Shown: positions 58,011-64,000 of the stretch, one piece after another
How positions within the stretch are numbered: position 1 is the first letter of the stretch
Layout: each line of letters opens with the position of its first letter
Origin: Blumeriella jaapii
Taxonomy: Eukaryota > Ascomycota > Leotiomycetes > Helotiales > Drepanopezizaceae
Length of the DNA: 64,000 bases
NCBI GenBank assembly: GCA_009599575.1
Contig: VWND01000051.1
Span: 1 to 64,000, forward strand
Direction: 5' to 3'
The notes under the pieces: model-generated
The model's input: only the letters and a program-made list of their open reading frames with translations
Told to the model about the DNA's origin: nothing
Databases searched by the model: none
Program-made: the position numbers and the translations under genes

Positions 58011-61005
58011 ATCGACCAATCGCATATGTAATATAATTTATTTTTTAAATCTTTTTTATTTCATTCGTTTTTATTATTTATCGGACAAAATACCAAATAA
58101 TTCTGGTCGTAATATAATTTAAGCAATTTAATAAATCTAATATTTCGAGCTATTCGTCAGATTTCCAAACTTAATATTTTATTTTCCATTGGATTTTCAT
58201 TATTATTATTTATTTTTTCGACTTCGTAATATATAAAAAAGACGTAGGGTTTACTTTGAAACTGCGCGATGCAAAACTGAGCGATTTGGCAGATACGATT
58301 GTTATTGATATTGCTATTATTATCGCTATCGATTTAACAAAAGTTTTTAATATTAAAAGTGCGACGGCGACTATTCGAGAAAGTATATAATAGTCGTTGG
58401 TATTATATAATTCGATTTTTTTCGATTAAAAGTAATAATATTATAAATTGCGTAGTTTATATATATCAGTCTGGATTTAAGAAAAGCATTATTTACCTTT
58501 GTTAAAAGCGCTTCGAAGTTGCTTATTAAAAACCTTAGGTGCAATGGTTAATATAAATAAGCTTTTACTTATGCGTAATTTTCTTTCTGTTGTAATGCGA
58601 GATGCAGCGTAGCTTTTTACGTCGATATTAATTTTATTATAATAATTAATATCCAGGCTGTGTTTTATTCCGGCTTTTTATCTTTTTTAAATCGTTCGAA
58701 AAAAGAAATAAAGCTTTGAATTAATTCGGAATAATATTTTTGAATAATATTTAAAAGATCGTTTAATTCGGAATATATGTTTTTTTCTACGCGCCGGCGA
58801 ATCCTAATCGGAATGATTATTATATATTATTCTTGGAAAAAAGATAAGTTATAAAATTAAAAAGTGCTGCGATATCAACCTAATTTTTTCAATTATTAAT
58901 AATAATAAACGTTGTTAGCATAGTGTTTTTATAATATTATTAGCAATTATGTGTTGATCATTTACTTGTGTTTAAACTTTCCGGCCAATACGTTTTTATT
59001 TATAATATGCGCATATTTTTTAGCGTTGTCGGATAAATAAAATTCGATATGAAAATTGAGTAAAATAAAAAGCTTATTTTATTTGTTCCGCTTTTTCGCT
59101 GGTCGGGCGTTTTCTGCGACGTTATTTTTATTTTTTATTTTTATTTTGAGTATTAACGTTAAAAAGGTTGGGAATGCTTTTCCTAGCGTTGTTTGTATTC
59201 TTTTCCGATATAACTTTTTGCCCGGCCTTTTGTGTATTGCGAAGTAAGATATTATAAGCCATGCGAAACTTTCGCAAAAAGTAGTAAATATTTTTCGGTA
59301 GTATATATAAGATCTTCGAGTAAACTTTCGTAAAAATAACAGTAATATAGCGAAATAAGCGTATTAGTTTTTTAATAAATGGGTTTTCGCTTTGTATACG
59401 CATTAATACATTCAAATAAAATAGCTTATATTAAGATTTTTTTCCGCGATATCGTAGGATAAAAAAAATTAGAATAATTGCTCGCCCGGTTTCTGAAAAT
59501 AACTACGAGAATAAATAAAAAAGTGATTATATACGCGGCCAACCAAATGGAAACGGAAAGTTTTGTATAGTTTTAATAAATCCAGTAAAGCTTAGTTTCG
59601 TTAGAATAGTATTAAATAATAAATTAAATAAAATTTTATTTATTTTTTTCTATTTTGAATAAAATGCGTTATAAGTTCGTCCAAGAACCAGATCGAAAGC
59701 GGATGCGATAGAAAAGATATTTGGCTTATTTTTTCGCATATTATAATCTGCGAAAAAAAACGGCTTCGCTAATGGTTGTTTATTTTTTGCTTACGCCGAC
59801 GAAAGTGTATTATATTTTAATAATAACGTGAAAAATAAAAAAAGTCGAAATTTCAATCTTTTCGTTCGTATAATTATGTATAGCATGTTTTATATTCAAA
59901 TACAGCGTTATAGCGTATAAATCCAAAGTTATCGGCTTATTAAAGCATATTTTTTAAAAAAACGATTAGGAAAACCTTTATTATAAATATTTTTATTATT
60001 AATTCGGATAAAAATACTTTTAGCAAGCTTGCTTATATCAGGCTTCAAATTGGCTACGACGTCCGATATCGCCGCTTTATATAGTTTTAAAATAAAAGTG
60101 AAATTGTTACTAGGTTTTCGGCGTTTTTTCGAAAATCAGATTCGCCGGTGTAATATAAAACCTTTTAATAACTTTGTAATTGTTGCGATATATTCCGAAG
60201 TCGTTTATAAACAAAGTAAGCGGGACAGATATACAGTGTTAAAAGCTAGCAAATTTTTTAAGATATTTCCGACCGTAAACACCGATTTTTAATTCGGCTT
60301 GTAAAAATGGGGTTTCTCGGATTTTTATTATAGTGGCTCGATTTAATCCGATAATATGCTTGATAAAAAATCTATTTATATAAATATTAGTTTTTTTTAT
60401 ATTATTAAATTTCTAAAAGATTGTAACAACGCTTCGGTATATAATTTGCTCCGGAACAATTTCGAACGTTTTATTAAAAATAAAAAGCTTTTGATTTTCT
60501 AGATAAACGTTAATATTATCGGGTAACTTTTTTTCGAAAGCTATTTTTATTATAGTAAAAATAATACTTTCGATAGCAGTAAAAAGTTTCGATCGATGCT
60601 TACGTTTAATAAACGTAATACGACTTTTGGAAAAGCTATTTATAAAGCTTATTAATTTAACGATATCTTTTGGCAAAAGGATATTACCGTTTAAATTTCG
60701 GGCAAAGTCTTCGGAAATCGTTAATACAAATATGCCTTAAGCTTTAAAATAATAAAAAACTCATAAGGTTTATTAATATACTAGGCCATGCCCAGGTGCA
60801 TTTTGTTTATAATAACATTCGTTCGCATCAGATAGGCGATCAAATCCATTGAATTATACTAATAATGCTACGTCTTTCTGATTATTCGTATACGCCCGGT
60901 CTTGCTTTTTTGCCTTTTTTCCAATATAGCCTGCTTTTTTAATACGACAGTAATCGGTCGTTTTAATAAACGCAATAATAGAAGGTAGGCACGCATTTGT
61001 TTTTT
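58011..61005. other. AT-rich region with decayed coding-like pieces
   Basis: No match to RLG-1, RLG-2 or RLG-3. Some frames look like old coding DNA: LRDAKLSDLADTIVIDIA (plus, about 58260-58315), the minus-strand 59128-59415 frame with RIQSENPFIKKLIRLFRY, a plus-strand frame at 60029-60292, and a minus-strand frame at 60413-60676. None continues over a whole domain and I do not recognise any. Possibly a RIP-degraded DNA transposon or gene. Confidence 0.4.
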
Positions 61006-61009
61006 TAAA

Positions 61010-61339
61010 ATGTTTATTCTAAAAGGCAGCTTTAATACATTTTTTTATTTGAAAATAACGTTTTGGGCTATAAAAAAAAGCTGTCGAAGCTATTTATATA
61101 CCGTCCGGGATATCGAGTTTTTTTCGCATTATAGCTTAATTGCAAAATGGAAAGATGATATAAGTTTTTTAGCTGTTGATACAGTAATAAATTCGAGATT
61201 TGATAGAACTGGTGAAAAAGATGGGCTGGAAACAGTAATAAATAAAATTGAATTGTGCGAAAAAACAATTAATTTAAATATATCGGAAAATACCATTTCA
61301 GTTTTATTTGAAGTTTGCATTGTATTTTATAATTGTTAG
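61010..61339 (+). CDS. Hypothetical 109-codon open frame
   Basis: An open frame with mixed amino acid use in its second half (DTVINSRFDRTGEKDGLETV, INLNISENTISVLFEV), unlike the Lys/Ile-rich decayed frames around it. Codon use in this half is less biased to TpA. No known domain is recognised, and there is no clear promoter or intron. It may be a remnant exon or chance. Confidence 0.25.
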   Translation: MFILKGSFNTFFYLKITFWAIKKSCRSYLYTVRDIEFFSHYSLIAKWKDDISFLAVDTVINSRFDRTGEKDGLETVINKIELCEKTINLNISENTISVLFEVCIVFYNC

Positions 61340-61439
61340 CATTATTTTTAAACGCGATATATACTTATATTATCGTAAAAACCTTTTAATTTTGTATTTT
61401 TCTTTTCGTTATTTATAATATCATTACGATCATTTGTAT

Positions 61440-62135
61440 TATCGTTCTCGCCGTTTATAACGTTGCTATTTTTTTCGTTATTTATATTAACGTTCTTATT
61501 ATTTACGTTGTTGTTTTTGTTATTTACGTTGTTATTTTCGTTATCCACGTTATTATCTTTGTTATTTATATTAACGTTTTCGTTATTCACATTGATATTT
61601 TCGTTATTTACATTGATATTTTCGTTATTCACGTTATTATTCTCGTTATCCACGTTGTTATTTTCGTTATTTATACTAACGTCCTTGTTATTTATACTAA
61701 TATTTTCGTTATTTATATTGATATTCTTGTTATCCACGTTATTATTTTCGTTATTCACGTTGTTGTTTTCGTTATTTATATTAACGTTTTTGTTATTTAC
61801 ATTAACGTTTTTGTTATTTATATTAATATTCTCGTTATCTACGTTGTTGTTTTCGTTATCCACGTTATTGTTTTCGTTATTTATATTAACGTCCTTGTTA
61901 TTTATATTAACGTTTTCGTTATTTATATTAATATTCTCGTTATTTATACTAATATTTTTGTTATTCATATTAATATCTTCGCTATTTATATTGTTATTTT
62001 TTATTATTTATATTATTGTTTTTATTATTTATATTAATATTTTCGTTATTTATATTAATATCTTCGTTATTTATATTAATATCTTCGCTATTTATATTAT
62101 TATTTTCGTTATTTATATTATCGTTTTCGTTTTTA
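61440..62135. repeat. 21-bp tandem array, Asn-rich when read on the minus strand
   Basis: About 33 units of a 21-bp repeat (core CGTTATTTATATTAACGTTT). On the minus strand the frame 61348-61968 reads repeated NNENVNI/NNENNNV units for about 190 codons; on the plus strand 61463-62338 reads Leu/Phe/Ile-rich text. Units vary mainly at positions that alternate Glu/Lys and Val/Ile. A repeat protein gene on the minus strand is possible, but both strands being open is what a stop-free 21-bp unit gives by itself. Confidence 0.8.
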
Positions 62136-62140
62136 TTATG

Positions 62141-63640
62141 CATATCGGAATCGTTATTAATAACGGCTATGTTTTTATTTTAATTATTAGCATCGTATTT
62201 AACTTTGCATCCGGTTTTATTACCAATTTTATTCTTAGCTTTATCGCGGTTTTTACTATCAGCTTTTTTTGTGTATGCGCTTATCGTAGTCGTTATAAAT
62301 ATAATCGTCGCCGTAGTCGGGATCGGAAAAAGCTGTAGGTATTGCAGAGGATAAGAATAAGGACGAGGGTGATGAAAAGAAAGATTCGTTAACCGATTGT
62401 TGCTAGATAAATAATCGCGTTGTATTAGAACGTCGTATTATTGTAACGACTGGTATATTATTATCGCAGTAGTAGTGGGTATATGTAGCAAAGAAGATGG
62501 ATACTGCTAGTAAGAAAATGCAAAATGCAAACGCATAAAAGAATAAAGGAATTAAGGTAAGCGCATATTATTTATATAAAACCGCGTTCCGCCGCGATAA
62601 AACGCGGGGCATAAGGCGAACAAAATTCGGTATTTGTATGGATAGTATATATTTACTTTTTTTATATGCTATTATTTTCCGTCTGCTTTTTCGGACGCTA
62701 AAATTAAATGGATATCATATATTTCCAAAGCATTAATATTAATATTAGTCGTCCGAAAATTAATAATTAAGTATTATTTTTTATTTTAATTTATTTTATT
62801 ATTATCAAGCCTATTAATTTTTTTATTAATTTTAAATTGTTAAGTGTTTTCGTTAGTATTCGCGAAAAAGTTATTATTTACGGCCATATTTTGGTTCTGA
62901 TTAAAATCGATAACTTTGCGGATCTGGCGTTTTAATAAAATGGAAACTGCGTTGAATGGAAAGTCGTTTATTGATAAAGTATTTAAAAACAGCCAGTTTA
63001 TAAAAGCTATTAAATACGGCTAGCTGATAATAACGAATAAACTTCGAAAGTTTGTCGTTTTTAGTTTTATTATAAATGCGAGTAAAACGCTCGTGAATTA
63101 TAATATAAACAACGGAATCTAAAAGTTTAAGTAAGTTATATTTAGTATTTTAATATGCAAAAGGCCAGGCAAGTAAACTTATAACGTAAAAAATTGAATT
63201 TTAGTTCGAATATATTAGCAATATCGATCGCCGAAGAAAAAACAGAAAATAATAATTCGATTTAATATGCCTAGAATCGCGAGTTAATCGCATTTTTTAA
63301 GAATCCGTAATTCGTGCTTTGTGTTAAAGTTTTATTATAACGATTGTTTTTAAATAAACTCTTGGTGAAAATATATGTTTTGCGGAAAATTAAACTTTTT
63401 TAATTTTTGAAATCGGAGTTCGATTTATAAACGCAATTCTTAAATATAGTATTAATGTTCGATAAGCCCGGAAAAACCTTTTGTACCGGTATATAGGATT
63501 TGTTTCGATCGAGCTCTGTTATATAAACCCGGCGGTTCTAGAGTTTTTTAATTTAGCCATAGCTTTATTTTCGGTTTTGGTATATTCGATAAATACTTTT
63601 CTAGCTGCTTTTTGCTGTATCTTCTTGGATTCGGAGGCTT
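62141..63640. other. AT-rich region, nothing assigned
   Basis: Flanks the 21-bp array. On the minus strand some stretches (for example FLKNAINSRF at about 63270-63300) look like decayed coding sequence, but no domain is recognised. Confidence 0.4.
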
Positions 63641-63644
63641 TTAG

Positions 63645-63925
63645 GTATTAGAAGATATTGGATTTGCGCTTTCGCTTTTTGACTTTCTGTCTATTATTTT
63701 CGTTTTCGTCAGATGGAGGGGTTATAAGTGTTTTAAAAAAGCTCTTTTCCATTTTTAGCTTTGGTTTGCGTCTGCTTCGGGGCAGTGGCAATGGCAGTAG
63801 CAATGGCAGTGAAAGCAGCAGATGCAATATATGTAGAAAGCCGTTCTGGAGAATTGAATTGCGACCGAGAAAATAAATTGGACTGCGACTAAGATAAAAA
63901 GGGCTATGATTAAGAAGCACGTAGG
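63645..63925 (-). other. Possible coding fragment, GC-richer
   Basis: Both strands have frames of 72-90 codons. The minus frame 63648-63920 ends with FKTLITPPSDENENNRQKVK and a basic KKRKRKSN tail, a nuclear-localisation-like segment. Base composition is more balanced than the AT-rich block to its left. Identity unknown. Confidence 0.3.
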
Positions 63926-63928
63926 TTT

Positions 63929-64000
63929 GCCTGCGAGCCGGTTGTCCTCGAAAATGCCTGCGAGCCGGTTGCTCTCGAAAATGCCTGCGAGCCGGTTGCC
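63929..64000. repeat. 27-bp tandem repeat at the right edge
   Basis: Two full units and a part of a third, GCCTGCGAGCCGGTTG followed by TCCTCGAAAAT or CTCTCGAAAAT; continues past the window. GC-rich and unmutated compared with the rest. Confidence 0.88.

Noticed and set aside
61463..62338. 291-codon Leu/Phe-rich frame that looks like a membrane protein
   Set aside because: Created by the 21-bp repeat; hydrophobic only because the complement is Asn-rich.

Overview
The window is a transposon graveyard from what looks like a filamentous ascomycete (Pezizomycotina). I see no intact host gene and no tRNA, rRNA or CRISPR. Almost everything from 1 to 54.4 kb is LTR retrotransposon sequence. It carries the mark of repeat-induced point mutation (RIP): between copies, CpA/TpG has become TpA, CAA/CAG/TGG codons have become stops, and CpG is well kept. 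The labels used here are local. RLG-1 is a Ty3/gypsy chromovirus of about 7.35 kb (copies A, B, C, D, E, G). RLG-2 is a second chromovirus of about 6.4 kb (one complete nested copy plus fragment H). NA-2 is a small non-autonomous relative of RLG-2. RLG-3 is a third, gypsy-like gag-pol element (F1, F2). SL-4 is a solo LTR.

The layout is a set of nested insertions resolved to the base by 5-bp target-site duplications (TSDs). RLG-1 copy A (1-4714) sits in the gag of copy B (4715-10459); both begin left of the window. F1 (from about 10691) was split by copy C (11302-41524, TSD GTTTC) and by copy G on the minus strand (41820-49405, TSD CGAAA). Copy C was split by RLG-2 (15596-23757, TSD TGATT) and by copy D (24609-39309, TSD CAACG). 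RLG-2 was split by NA-2 (17333-19123, TSD GTTTT), D by copy E (25232-32567, TSD ACTAA) and G by SL-4 (46349-46612, TSD GTAAA). With the insertions removed, C, D, E and G are each 7.32-7.36 kb, which confirms the parsing. H and F2 follow up to 54385.

RLG-1 reads 5' LTR, gag (charged coiled coil, two CCHC knuckles), protease, RT (YFDD), RNase H, integrase, chromodomain, then an antisense gene, then 3' LTR. The antisense gene is the most interesting item. In all six copies the strand opposite to gag-pol carries a 144-nt first exon with a six-cysteine cluster, a 47-nt intron with GT...AG borders, and an Ala-rich second exon of about 168 codons that ends tail-to-tail with pol. Stops in one copy's second exon are often sense codons in another, so the ancestral frame was open.

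From 54.4 to 58.0 kb lies a satellite field: 14-bp and triplet repeats that switch strand near 55.6 kb, and an array of perfect palindromes at 56.37-56.75 kb. From 58.0 to 64.0 kb the DNA is AT-rich and largely unassigned, with a 21-bp Asn-rich-coding tandem array (61.4-62.1 kb) and a GC-richer 27-bp repeat at the right edge. NA-2 and SL-4 are almost free of RIP-type change inside heavily mutated hosts, so they look like the youngest insertions.
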